DNA of 64,000 nucleotides from Terrimicrobium sacchariphilum (GTDB lineage Bacteria > Verrucomicrobiota > Verrucomicrobiia > Chthoniobacterales > Terrimicrobiaceae), in contig NZ_BDCO01000002.1 of NCBI RefSeq assembly GCF_001613545.1, forward strand, positions 2,852,001-2,916,000, in the 5' to 3' direction. Below, one piece after another: positions 48,448 to 56,455 of the stretch. The translations under genes were made by a program, and so were the position numbers. Positions within the stretch are counted from its first letter, which is position 1, and every line of letters starts with the position of its first letter. The notes beneath the pieces are model-generated. The model made no database searches, was not told the origin of the DNA, and saw only the letters and a program-made list of their open reading frames with translations.

Positions 48448-49190
48448 TTCGCAAAGGCGCTGCGATTTTGATCCTGCTGGCGATCGGAGCTCTGCTCATG
48501 CCGGTCGAGCGCCAAATCGACGCCGACCAGCGCGCAGCCCACCTTCGCAAACCAACGCTGAACCTGGAGTTGCGCGAGCGCATCGGCCAGATGGGTTTCC
48601 TCGCCGCCCTGAGCGGTTTTCGCTCGCCCTTGGCCGCCATCCTGTGGATCGAAGCCCACAACGCGTGGGAGCGCACGGAATGGGGCCGCATGGCGGGACT
48701 GTTCGATACCGTCACCACACTCCAGCCACGCTCTCCTCTCTACTGGGACATGGCATCCTGGCACATGGCCTACAATGCCTCGGTCGCCGCACGCGAAGAT
48801 CCCAAGCAGCCCAGCGAGATCCTCCGCCAGCGTGCGGAACGTCAATACATCCAGCTCGGCAAGGAAATCCTCGAGCGAGGCATCCGCAACAATCCGGACA
48901 ATGCCTACCTCCAAAATCAGCTTGGTATCATTCTGCGGGACAAGCTGAGCGACGACTGCGGTGCCGCAGATGCCTTTCTCAAAGCATCCGAGCTGCCGGG
49001 AGCTCCGCCGTTTTACGCACGGGCGGCCGGATATTCCATGGCCAAATGCCCGGGAAAGGAGAAACAGGCGTACGAATTGCTGAAGCATTTGTACGACAAG
49101 GGGGAGGATGAGAGGAAGCCAAGCCTCATCTCCAACATCAAGGAACTTGAAAAGAAACTGGATGTCCCCCCGGCTGAACGGATACCGTAG
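48444..49190 (+). CDS. Membrane-anchored helical-repeat (TPR-like) protein
   Basis: A 248-residue protein with one N-terminal membrane helix (residues 6-18, AAILILLAIGALL). The rest is helical with TPR-like features (AHNAWERTEWGRMAGLFDTV, ERGIRNNPDNAYLQNQLGII). No catalytic motif is seen. It is co-translated with the ABC-2 permease and may be an accessory subunit exposed on the periplasmic face. The function is not known. Confidence 0.75.
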   Translation: MIRKGAAILILLAIGALLMPVERQIDADQRAAHLRKPTLNLELRERIGQMGFLAALSGFRSPLAAILWIEAHNAWERTEWGRMAGLFDTVTTLQPRSPLYWDMASWHMAYNASVAAREDPKQPSEILRQRAERQYIQLGKEILERGIRNNPDNAYLQNQLGIILRDKLSDDCGAADAFLKASELPGAPPFYARAAGYSMAKCPGKEKQAYELLKHLYDKGEDERKPSLISNIKELEKKLDVPPAERIP

Positions 49191-49223
49191 AAACCCTTAG
49201 TTTCAGCTGTCCTCTCTCCTTCC

Positions 49224-49946
49224 ATGCGATTTGCGATTTTCGGCGATATTCACGCCAATCTCCATGCCCTTGAGACCGTCTTGGCCGACGCCAAGGCTCA
49301 AGCCTGCACCCACTATGTCTGTATGGGGGATATCGTGGGCTACAATGCCTTTCCCAAGCAGTGCCTCGACATCGTCCGCAATCTGGAGTGCCCCGCCGTC
49401 AAAGGCAACCACGACGAGCAAGCCTCGATGATCGGTGAGCAGGAAGGCTTCAACCCCCTGGCAGAGGAGGCCATGCACTGGACCAGGGAGCAGCTCAGCC
49501 GTGAGGACAAGGACTGGCTGCGCTCCCTGCGGCTCCAGCGGCAGGTACGCGATTTCACCATCGTTCACGCCACGCTCGATACCCCGCACAAGTGGGGATA
49601 TGTATTCAACCAGCTCGATGCAGCGGCCAGCTTCAGCTACCAGCATACCACCGTATGCTTCATCGGCCACACGCATACGCCCAAGGCCTATATCCGCGAT
49701 GGAAGCGTGCGCACGACCCCACTGGACGTGCTCGCCATCCAGCAGGGAAAGAAATACCTGGTGAATGTCGGAAGTGTCGGCCAGCCGCGCGATGGCGACT
49801 GGCGCTCCGCCTATTGCATCTACGATACGAATACCAACGAGATTCATCTGCGACGTCTCGAGTACGATATCGAGGGGGCCCAACGCGCCATCCTTGATGC
49901 CGGGTTGCCTCGCCGGCTCGCGGAGCGTCTCGCCGTCGGGCGGTAG
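49224..49946 (+). CDS. Calcineurin-like metallophosphoesterase
   Basis: A 240-residue phosphoesterase with motifs FGDIHANLHAL, MGDIVGYNAFP, KGNHDE, IVHATL and GHTHTP, which bind two metal ions. It resembles the YfcE/DevR-type group. Substrate is unknown. It precedes the second GT9 gene by 9 bases. Confidence 0.92.
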   Translation: MRFAIFGDIHANLHALETVLADAKAQACTHYVCMGDIVGYNAFPKQCLDIVRNLECPAVKGNHDEQASMIGEQEGFNPLAEEAMHWTREQLSREDKDWLRSLRLQRQVRDFTIVHATLDTPHKWGYVFNQLDAAASFSYQHTTVCFIGHTHTPKAYIRDGSVRTTPLDVLAIQQGKKYLVNVGSVGQPRDGDWRSAYCIYDTNTNEIHLRRLEYDIEGAQRAILDAGLPRRLAERLAVGR

Positions 49947-49955
49947 GATCGGCCC

Positions 49956-50933
49956 ATGACTTCCAAGGGCGAGGCACCGCAGGACATCCTCTTGATAAAG
50001 CCCGGCTCGATGGGCGATGTGATCCATGCCCTGCCCTGTGCCGTCGCCATCAAGAATCACTGGCCGGCGGCACGCCTGACATGGCTCATCGATGATCGCT
50101 GGCAACCGCTGCTCGGTGGGCTGACATCGCTTGATGCCGAGGTGGTATTTCCCCGCAGGAAATTCCGGGGAGTTCTTGGCATTTTGAAATCGCTCCCCTG
50201 GATTGCCAGCCTGAGCCGACTGTCACCCGATCTGGTCCTGGACCTGCAAGGCCTGCTCCGCAGTGCTCTCATGGCGAGATTCAGTGGCGGACGACGCATC
50301 GTTGGTCTCTCGGATGCCCGGGAAGGCGCCACCGGCTTCTATCACGAGACTGCACTGGTGGGAGAGCCATGCCATGCCGTTACCCGCTATCTGCGAGCTC
50401 TTCCGACCCTGGGCGTCCCAATTCCGGAGAAGGCGGATTTTCCCTTACCCGCTGGCATCGAACCCGAGGGCGCCCCCCGACAGGCTTTCGTGCTCCTGCA
50501 TCCGTATTCCCGCGGAGAAGGCAAATCGTTAACGCCAGCTCAGGTCACCGAGTTTTGTCATGCCCTTGCTCACCGCAGAGTGGTCGTCGTCGGCACCGGA
50601 TCACCTCCTGATCCCATGCCCGCCAACGCCCTCTCCCTCCTCAATCGGACAAGTCTGGATGAGTTGATCTGGCTGACGCGCCGGGCGGATTTCGTCGTAA
50701 GCGTCGATAGCGGTCCCATGCACATTGCCGCCGCATTGACCGACCGTCTGCTTTCGATCCACACTTGGAGCGACCCGGGACTCGTCGGTCCGTATAATCC
50801 AGCGGCTCACATCTGGAAGGACGGCCACATCCTTCCCCAGGATTTCGTGGTGGGTCGCGCAGGCAGCCAGCGCACCCCGACCTCCGAGGATATGCAGGCG
50901 ATGGCGGCGTGGGTGGACCGGCAGCTTGGCTAA
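49956..50933 (+). CDS. Glycosyltransferase family 9 (heptosyltransferase I-like)
   Basis: A 325-residue GT9 enzyme. It opens ILLIKPGSMGDVIHALPCAV and continues with ADFVVSVDSGPMHIAAAL, the nucleotide-sugar site. The middle VLLHPYSRGEGKSLTP corresponds to the family's HP-S-G-K-WP element. It likely adds heptose or a related sugar to the LPS core. A weaker similarity to WaaC suggests the first heptose, but this is an inference. Confidence 0.9.
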   Translation: MTSKGEAPQDILLIKPGSMGDVIHALPCAVAIKNHWPAARLTWLIDDRWQPLLGGLTSLDAEVVFPRRKFRGVLGILKSLPWIASLSRLSPDLVLDLQGLLRSALMARFSGGRRIVGLSDAREGATGFYHETALVGEPCHAVTRYLRALPTLGVPIPEKADFPLPAGIEPEGAPRQAFVLLHPYSRGEGKSLTPAQVTEFCHALAHRRVVVVGTGSPPDPMPANALSLLNRTSLDELIWLTRRADFVVSVDSGPMHIAAALTDRLLSIHTWSDPGLVGPYNPAAHIWKDGHILPQDFVVGRAGSQRTPTSEDMQAMAAWVDRQLG

Positions 50934-51430
50934 ACGTCGGAGAGAATACGCTTTTTCGTATCCTCAAACTCTTCTGCGCTGATCAGCCCATCGTCGCGAA
51001 GCTTTTGCAGGCGGCGCAGCTTTTCATCAAAGGTCAGGACTTCACTCTCCGGTTTGGCGCCTGGAGAGATGCCAGCTTCGTCCAGGATATCCCTCACCAC
51101 GCCTCCTCCCATTCGCGCCCAAGGTTCGACATCCCGCCGGGCCTCCTCGGGATCAAGCTTCAATCCGGAACCAGCCAGACCAGCACGCCCGACGGACTGA
51201 AGCACGCCCCCGACGACAATCATCAGCGCTCCAACGACCGCTCGCAGAATCATCGAACGCGAACGGTCAGCGAAGTTTGAAAAATCGCCAAAATGGAGAG
51301 CCGCTGAGAGAAACGTCGACAAAAAGAGCAACGCACCGGCAACTAGCAACGCCATGCCGATATAAAATACCACCTTTCGCTGGGGTGAAATCTGTCTCCG
51401 CACCATCTCTCGGGCCTTATAGATTGCCAT
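50930..51430 (-). CDS. SHOCT-domain membrane protein
   Basis: A 166-residue protein with two hydrophobic segments (VVFYIGMALLVAGALLFLST and MILRAVVGALMIVVGGVLQS). The C-terminal SHOCT motif is EKLRRLQKLRDDGLISAEEF. The N-terminal start is uncertain: an ATG at 51520 adds 30 residues and lies against the opposite start codon, so the internal ATG was preferred. SHOCT is a short oligomerisation domain; the role of the protein is unknown. Confidence 0.75.
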   Translation of the reverse strand: MAIYKAREMVRRQISPQRKVVFYIGMALLVAGALLFLSTFLSAALHFGDFSNFADRSRSMILRAVVGALMIVVGGVLQSVGRAGLAGSGLKLDPEEARRDVEPWARMGGGVVRDILDEAGISPGAKPESEVLTFDEKLRRLQKLRDDGLISAEEFEDTKKRILSDV

Positions 51431-51518
51431 GTAAGGTAGCACAACCCTTAATACATAGTATCGATGCCCTCTCACCAGCCGCAGATTGAGGCGAGGCAAA
51501 TTCACCCAGAACCTCACC

Positions 51519-51836
51519 ATGGCTCTCGCTGGAAAATTCTATCTATCGCTGGGAGCCGGAGTATTGCTAATCTCAGCGATCATCTTTGCTTATAACCGGA
51601 TTACGTTTAACACTCAACAGTGTCAAAGCGACCGACCGGAGCATCGCCATTGAAACAACACCCGGCCCCCGCATGAGCTCCTATCATCACGTGATCGAGT
51701 ACACAGACGACACAGGAACGTCCGTTACGTCTATCTCGACAGCATCGGCTCCCGCACTCCTGATGAAGGATGCATCGACCGCCATGTGACTGTCCGTTAT
51801 CAACCCGGCGCACAGAAGCGCAAGGCCCAACCATGA
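51519..51836 (+). pseudogene. Broken DUF3592-like membrane protein gene
   Basis: The parts of a DUF3592 protein are present but in two frames. Frame 1 starts MALAGKFYLSLGAGVLLISA (membrane helix) and stops at 51653. The +1 frame then holds SSYHHVIEYTDDTGTSV, and frame 1 resumes with IGSRTPDEGCIDRHVTVRYQ to the stop at 51834. Two compensating frameshifts are therefore needed to read the family's usual course. It could be a decaying gene or reflect sequencing errors. The neighbouring SHOCT protein has a similar small-membrane-protein character. Confidence 0.55.
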
Positions 51837-51849
51837 ACGATTTCCTACC

Positions 51850-52410
51850 TCACACTCGGTCCGCGTGCGACTTTTTCTGAGCGAGATAATACTCAATCGC
51901 TCGCATCGCATCCTCTGAGGAAGCAGCAAGTCCACACATCTCGATGCGCAGTGCATACACGGGCGGATTCATAACTCCGGGGATCGCCATGAGGGCGCCT
52001 CGATACCATCTGGCCAGCCAGCCGGTCGCGTATTTATTGAGATCGAGCACCACGAGGTCAATGGGCCGCCAAGCCTCGGAGAAACAGGTCCGCACACCCT
52101 TTCCATCCGGTCCATTTACCATCTCGCTCCGCGGAGCACGCACTGCCGAGACGACGGCATCCCAGGGGATACGGGAGTAATACGCCCGGTAACAAAGTAT
52201 CCCCGTCTCATCGATCTCTATGGCAGCACGACCGCCAGTCAGATTCACGACGGTCAGCGCGATCAAGCCACCAAAGACCAGAACTGCCGCAACTTTTCCC
52301 CAAAGAGGTAACCCGGTGTAGGCAAACACCCCAAATACACCCCCGAATAAAAGAATGAGAATGAGTATCCCGAAATTCCAGAGCTTCGAAGAATAAGCCA
52401 CGAACCGCAC
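51850..52410 (-). CDS. Membrane protein with PH-like domain, unknown function
   Basis: A 186-residue protein with two hydrophobic segments near the N-terminus (LWNFGILILILLFGGVFGV and WGKVAAVLVFGGLIALTVVN). The remainder looks like the beta-strand part of a bacterial PH-like domain (IDETGILCYRAYYSRIPWDAV, a typical I-x-W-x-x-I/V turn). It is probably on the cytosolic side. No named family is assigned. Confidence 0.72.
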   Translation of the reverse strand: MRFVAYSSKLWNFGILILILLFGGVFGVFAYTGLPLWGKVAAVLVFGGLIALTVVNLTGGRAAIEIDETGILCYRAYYSRIPWDAVVSAVRAPRSEMVNGPDGKGVRTCFSEAWRPIDLVVLDLNKYATGWLARWYRGALMAIPGVMNPPVYALRIEMCGLAASSEDAMRAIEYYLAQKKSHADRV

Positions 52411-52438
52411 GCTTCAGCCCTATCTCAGGCACCGTGCC

Positions 52439-53092
52439 TTAGCGATCATTTCCTGCATCTATCGAGTCCTGCACCATCACGGGAACCATCCATCTCCAGC
52501 GGATCGCGGCCAGACGCAGGAGTAACACCGTGGCCATGCAGACCGCAGGAATAACCCATAAGGGCTGAATCTTGAATGCGTGCAGCACCACATACAGCAC
52601 GGCTCCAGGGATACTGGCAGCGGCATATAGCTCGCCTTTGCGCATGATGTTCGGAATCTGTGCACTCAGCACATCGCGAATCAGACCACCCGCCGTCCCC
52701 GTAACGACTCCGAACAAAGCCACGATGATTCCAGAAAATCCCAGCAGGGCGACCTTTTCGCATCCCAGCCAGGTAAAGAGCGCCAGACCGACAGCGTCCG
52801 GGAAGACCAGCACCCTTTCCGGAAACCGGATGCGATGCAGGATCGGCAGCATGACCAGCGCCGTACCCACCGCAACCCAAAGATAAAGCGGCTGGCGAAT
52901 CCAAAATACGGGCAATTGCCCGGTTAGAAGATCTCGCAGGGTTCCCCCGCCTATCGACGTCACAATGGCCAGCACGATGGCGCCGACCCAGTCCATTTGT
53001 CTCCGCGCGGAAGCCAATACCCCCGTCGCAGCGAAAACCGCCACCCCGGTATAGTCGGCGATGGTCAGGAGCCAGTTTTCGAAAATGCCCAT
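52439..53092 (-). CDS. TRIC-type cation channel (UPF0126)
   Basis: A 217-residue membrane protein with seven predicted segments. TGVAVFAATGVLAS and TSIGGGTLRDLLTG, later GFSGIIVALFGVVTGTAGGLI, are the duplicated UPF0126/TRIC glycine motifs. Homologues form trimeric, mainly potassium-conducting channels. No regulatory clue is present. Confidence 0.92.
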   Translation of the reverse strand: MGIFENWLLTIADYTGVAVFAATGVLASARRQMDWVGAIVLAIVTSIGGGTLRDLLTGQLPVFWIRQPLYLWVAVGTALVMLPILHRIRFPERVLVFPDAVGLALFTWLGCEKVALLGFSGIIVALFGVVTGTAGGLIRDVLSAQIPNIMRKGELYAAASIPGAVLYVVLHAFKIQPLWVIPAVCMATVLLLRLAAIRWRWMVPVMVQDSIDAGNDR

Positions 53093-53174
53093 GGAAGAAA
53101 TCCCGACGATATCCTCCCGGCGAAATTTGGCAACGCGAACCCCTTGGTCAGTTCACCCGACGGGTGGCATTTCG

Positions 53175-53867
53175 CTAAAGCGATTCCGTGCCCAGCAGCA
53201 GAGCCTCGGCTCGCTCCTGTGTCATCGGAAGAATGTGTCCATCCACGAAGAGATAATTGGCCGTCGTTCCATGCCTGATGGGATCGCCTGAGCCAAATCG
53301 ACCCTGGCCATCCGGGCCGTTCGCCCACGTCCTCGAGTCTATGGCGAGGTGATAATCGTCGCTATCACCTGCGAGGATGGTTGACGAAGGGTTGGCGATC
53401 GTCGCCATGGCGGTGCGGCTATCATAAGCATCCTTGGAGATCTTTGCCATGCCATACCCGCCGGTCTTGAGCGTCTGCGCACTGGTGTTTTGCTTGAACT
53501 CCCGAATATATGCCGGACAGAACACCCCCTGGCCGCCGTACTTTTGCGAGATCGTTTTAAAGGAGGTGCTCTCTACATCGAGGTACGGAATAATCTCAAA
53601 CTGCCAGTTATTTTGCCCCGGGTTGGGATTGCCGCCCACGGAGGAAGCTCGGTATCGCATGGCCGGGAGCAGGCCGTTGTTTTCCGCCGCATAGAGATGA
53701 AAAGCCGAGCCGATATTTCGGAGGTTACTCATGCAGGCTCCGGAAGCCGCTTGCTGCTGCGAATGGCGCAGCATGGGTACTAGCAGTACCGCCAGGACAA
53801 AGACCAGCGAGACAACAGCTATGAGTTCCAGAAGAGTGAAGCCGCTGGGGTGGAGGCTCTTGTTCAT
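53175..53867 (-). CDS. Prepilin-like DUF1559-type secretion protein
   Basis: A 230-residue protein with a type IV prepilin N-terminus: SGFTLLELIAVVSLVFVL, cleavage after Gly9 and Glu14 at position +5. The body shows NLRNIGSAFHLYAAENNG and NYLFVDGHILPMTQERAEAL, typical of the H-x9-DG-type pseudopilins that are expanded in Planctomycetes and Verrucomicrobiota. It probably assembles at or crosses the inner membrane through a type II-like system. It lies 5 bases after the deacetylase-like gene. Confidence 0.9.
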   Translation of the reverse strand: MNKSLHPSGFTLLELIAVVSLVFVLAVLLVPMLRHSQQQAASGACMSNLRNIGSAFHLYAAENNGLLPAMRYRASSVGGNPNPGQNNWQFEIIPYLDVESTSFKTISQKYGGQGVFCPAYIREFKQNTSAQTLKTGGYGMAKISKDAYDSRTAMATIANPSSTILAGDSDDYHLAIDSRTWANGPDGQGRFGSGDPIRHGTTANYLFVDGHILPMTQERAEALLLGTESL

Positions 53868-53872
53868 TGAGG

Positions 53873-55240
53873 TCAGTTGGCTTGAGCGGTCTTTTGTTCC
53901 ACCGCGGCAGCGCACTCCGTTGGGGTGACAAATACAGCGTTTTGCTGTTGTAGAAAATCGAGGATCTTCTCGAATTGAACGAAACCCTCGTCCTTCCAAT
54001 GGGTCGGATGGCCCTGGAGAACAAAGTATGCTCGTTGAGGGTACTTCGCATATCCCCTCTCCAGCTTCTCCGCATTGGGAACAAACAGCGGTTGCTCGAT
54101 ATTGACCGGCCATTCTCGATCGAGGATCACGACCTTGCCTCCCGCCACAACCTGCCGCCCGGCCTCGTCCAGAGGCTGGGGATAGAGCCACACCTTCATC
54201 TCAGGCACATCATTCATCACCCGGATCGTCGCCTCATCAAAGCTGCCGACAGTGCCGCCTCCCGGAGGTCCGAACGTGACGAGCGTAAACCCCAGCTTCT
54301 CTCGTACCAGGGACTCGGACTCCTCAAAACGCCGCTTCTGTTCATCGTACGGACGCCCCTTAAACTCTGCCATTTGCACACCATTCTCCGTGCGAACGTC
54401 GTGGTTGAGGCCGTGAAACCAAAACTCGACGAGTCCGCTCTGGTGGGCGTCCTTGATCCACTGGATGACCGAGGGATCGGCTTTCGCCAAAGAGTCGCAG
54501 ATGATGCCAAAGCTGGCCTTGATATTGCGAACCTTGAGAATGTCGAGGACACGTTGCCACTCGGTCGGCAGCCGTCCGCCGCCGCTGACTTTGAGATCGT
54601 CAAGCTTGAGCACGATCATCGCGGGCTTTTCACGGGTGATCACAGCTGTCGGCTCGCTCGGTTTTGACGCGGGAACCACCGACGCCACCGGTACCGAGGC
54701 CGAGGATGTCGAGGCCCCGCTCCCGCCCACTTCCTCCAGCGAAAAATCATCAAACTCGATGGTTCCGGTCGCGCCGCTCCAGCTGTGAATCCAGATCGCA
54801 ATGGCGGCCGTCCCTGCCGGAGCAACGGCGTCCAGGGTATAATTTTCCCAATCCCCGGCTTTGCTTATCGCAACATTCGGAAGATTCTGAGGATCGATGA
54901 TCTTTTGCGAACTGTCATAGAAACGGAGGTAGACTGCGCCCTTGTTTGCGCCTTTGGCTCGGGCGTAGAAAGCGAGTTTGTATGTGAGCCCCGGCGAGGC
55001 GGGCATCGGCTGGCTCACCAAGCTCGATCCTGCTTGCTTGTTGGTATCCTCGACACGCAGGCCTGCACTTCCCTCGCGCGCCGCATCAGTCGCGACCGAA
55101 GTCATCTGGTCCGGCAGGTCGCGCTCGAGGAGTATCCAGCCCTCAAGACCGTTCTCAAAGCCGGGATTCTGCAGAGGCATGGCCATCGCACAGGAAACAA
55201 GGGCGAGACCAACAACGAAGCGAGAGAGGAATCGGATCAT
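53873..55240 (-). CDS. Secreted polysaccharide-deacetylase-like protein with CBM
   Basis: The 455-residue protein has a signal peptide (cleavage near AMA|MP). Residues 25-170 form a CBM4/9-like galactose-binding fold (NPGFENGLEGWILLERDLP and TGTIEFDDFSLEEV). A Ser/Pro linker (172-205) precedes a NodB/DUF2334-type domain: MIVLKLDDLKV, FWFHGLNHDV and TFGPPGGGTVGSFDE. The D-D and H-x3-H pattern suggests metal-dependent hydrolysis of an acetylated glycan. It is divergent from the dehydrogenase-pectate lyase operon. Confidence 0.82.
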   Translation of the reverse strand: MIRFLSRFVVGLALVSCAMAMPLQNPGFENGLEGWILLERDLPDQMTSVATDAAREGSAGLRVEDTNKQAGSSLVSQPMPASPGLTYKLAFYARAKGANKGAVYLRFYDSSQKIIDPQNLPNVAISKAGDWENYTLDAVAPAGTAAIAIWIHSWSGATGTIEFDDFSLEEVGGSGASTSSASVPVASVVPASKPSEPTAVITREKPAMIVLKLDDLKVSGGGRLPTEWQRVLDILKVRNIKASFGIICDSLAKADPSVIQWIKDAHQSGLVEFWFHGLNHDVRTENGVQMAEFKGRPYDEQKRRFEESESLVREKLGFTLVTFGPPGGGTVGSFDEATIRVMNDVPEMKVWLYPQPLDEAGRQVVAGGKVVILDREWPVNIEQPLFVPNAEKLERGYAKYPQRAYFVLQGHPTHWKDEGFVQFEKILDFLQQQNAVFVTPTECAAAVEQKTAQAN

Positions 55241-55301
55241 AAGAAAAAACTATCGGGGTGCTGGGGCAGGATTGATTTGCTTATCGCCCTGTTCTCCATC
55301 T

Positions 55302-55319
55302 TTCGCAAACTTCGCAAAG
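55302..55319. repeat. Tandem 9-bp repeat in a divergent promoter region
   Basis: TTCGCAAAC is followed directly by TTCGCAAAG. The pair lies between the deacetylase-like gene and the dehydrogenase gene, 4 bases before a palindrome, and may be part of a regulator site. Confidence 0.35.
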
Positions 55320-55322
55320 CTC

Positions 55323-55336
55323 TTACTGTATAGTAA
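55323..55336. promoter_or_regulatory. Palindrome TTACT-GTAT-AGTAA
   Basis: A perfect inverted repeat with 5-bp arms and a 4-base centre. It lies in the AT-rich middle of the divergent region between 53873-55240 and 55406-56455. The sequence differs from the LacI-gene palindrome but has the same 5-4-5 spacing. The TATAGT it contains could also serve as a -10 element. Confidence 0.4.
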
Positions 55337-55340
55337 ATAA

Positions 55341-55356
55341 GCTCTACAGTTACAGT
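55341..55356. promoter_or_regulatory. Candidate operator related to the LacI-gene palindrome
   Basis: CTCTA, CAGT and TACAG form an imperfect 5-4-5 palindrome, one arm base from a perfect repeat. The 16-mer matches the palindrome at 59245-59260 at 12 of 16 positions, including all of CTCTACA. Shared sites suggest control of this divergent cluster by the LacI regulator. Confidence 0.4.
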
Positions 55357-55405
55357 TGCAGGACCATTGGGCGGCGGGAGATTCCATCGGAGAATAGTCC
55401 CACGT

Positions 55406-56455
55406 ATGACACGCCTTCTCACTCCGGCCGGCGAAAGCCTCATGGCCGAGCCGGCGAATGATCTCTCCCCCATCCGCACCACCCGGGTGCTCTTCGCCCT
55501 TACAGAGACCGAACTGGGAATCTTTTTTAATGGAGAGTTACCCTCGCCCGATCCGGACCATATCCAGGTTTTTCGATATCCGGAAGGTCATGAGGACTGG
55601 CAATCGGTGCTGGAGGACGTGCAGCCCGATATCCTTGTTTCCTGCTGGAAAACGCCCACCCTTCCCGAGGCGTGGTTACAACGGCTGGACTGTCCGCTCC
55701 GGTATGTCTGTCACCTGACGGGCTCTGTGCGACATGTCGTTCCGCGCAGCTTTCTGGAGGATGGCGGACTGGTGACAAACTGGGGAGGTATTGCAGCGCC
55801 CCAGGTGGCGGAGCACGCTTTGCTCCTGGCGCTGGCGGCCCTTCGTAATCTGCCTACATGGAGACGGTGGGACAAAACCCAGATACCGGCGACCCAGACC
55901 CTGTTTGAAAAATCGGTCGGCATCCATGGGTTTGGCAAAGTTGCCCGCTGCCTGGTCGATTTACTGCGTCCCTTTGGAGTGCGTGCGCGGGCGTATTCGG
56001 ACGGCGTACCGGCATCGTTGATGCAGAGCCATGGAGTCACACCCGCCGCCTCACTTCAGGAGCTATTCTCCCAAAGTGAGGTGCTCTTTGACTGCGAGGC
56101 TCTCAATGAACTCACCGAACTCAGCGTCTCCGATGCTCTCCTGGCCGCGCTCCCGGACAATGCGGTCTTCGTCAACGTCGGTCGCGGCCGTATCGTGGAT
56201 GAGGACGCGCTCGCCCGCGAAGCGGCCTCCGGTCGGATCACCGTGGCCATCGACGTGGTCACACACGAGCCACTTCCGCCCGATTCCCCATTAGCCACTC
56301 TGCCCCGGGTCATTTATTCTCCGCACATTGCCGGACCGACTGGAGATCAGTTTCCTCATTGCGGAAAACTCGCACTGGAGAACATCCGGCATTATATCAA
56401 CCACGCCCCCCTCGATGCCCGCGTCACTCTCGATATCTACGATCGTGCAACCTAA
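55406..56455 (+). CDS. D-isomer 2-hydroxyacid dehydrogenase family protein
   Basis: A 349-residue NAD-dependent dehydrogenase. The Rossmann loop is VGIHGFGKVARCL; the catalytic Arg region is VNVGRGRIVDEDAL, and SPHIAGPTGD carries the catalytic His. The substrate is unknown. The chosen ATG lacks a good ribosome binding site; a second ATG 12 codons downstream is possible. Its end overlaps the pectate-lyase-like gene by 11 bases, linking it to polysaccharide degradation. Confidence 0.88.
   Translation: MTRLLTPAGESLMAEPANDLSPIRTTRVLFALTETELGIFFNGELPSPDPDHIQVFRYPEGHEDWQSVLEDVQPDILVSCWKTPTLPEAWLQRLDCPLRYVCHLTGSVRHVVPRSFLEDGGLVTNWGGIAAPQVAEHALLLALAALRNLPTWRRWDKTQIPATQTLFEKSVGIHGFGKVARCLVDLLRPFGVRARAYSDGVPASLMQSHGVTPAASLQELFSQSEVLFDCEALNELTELSVSDALLAALPDNAVFVNVGRGRIVDEDALAREAASGRITVAIDVVTHEPLPPDSPLATLPRVIYSPHIAGPTGDQFPHCGKLALENIRHYINHAPLDARVTLDIYDRAT

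Noticed and set aside
51586-51789. 67-codon open frame as an intact small gene
   Set aside because: It is the middle, out-of-frame portion of the DUF3592-like remnant.
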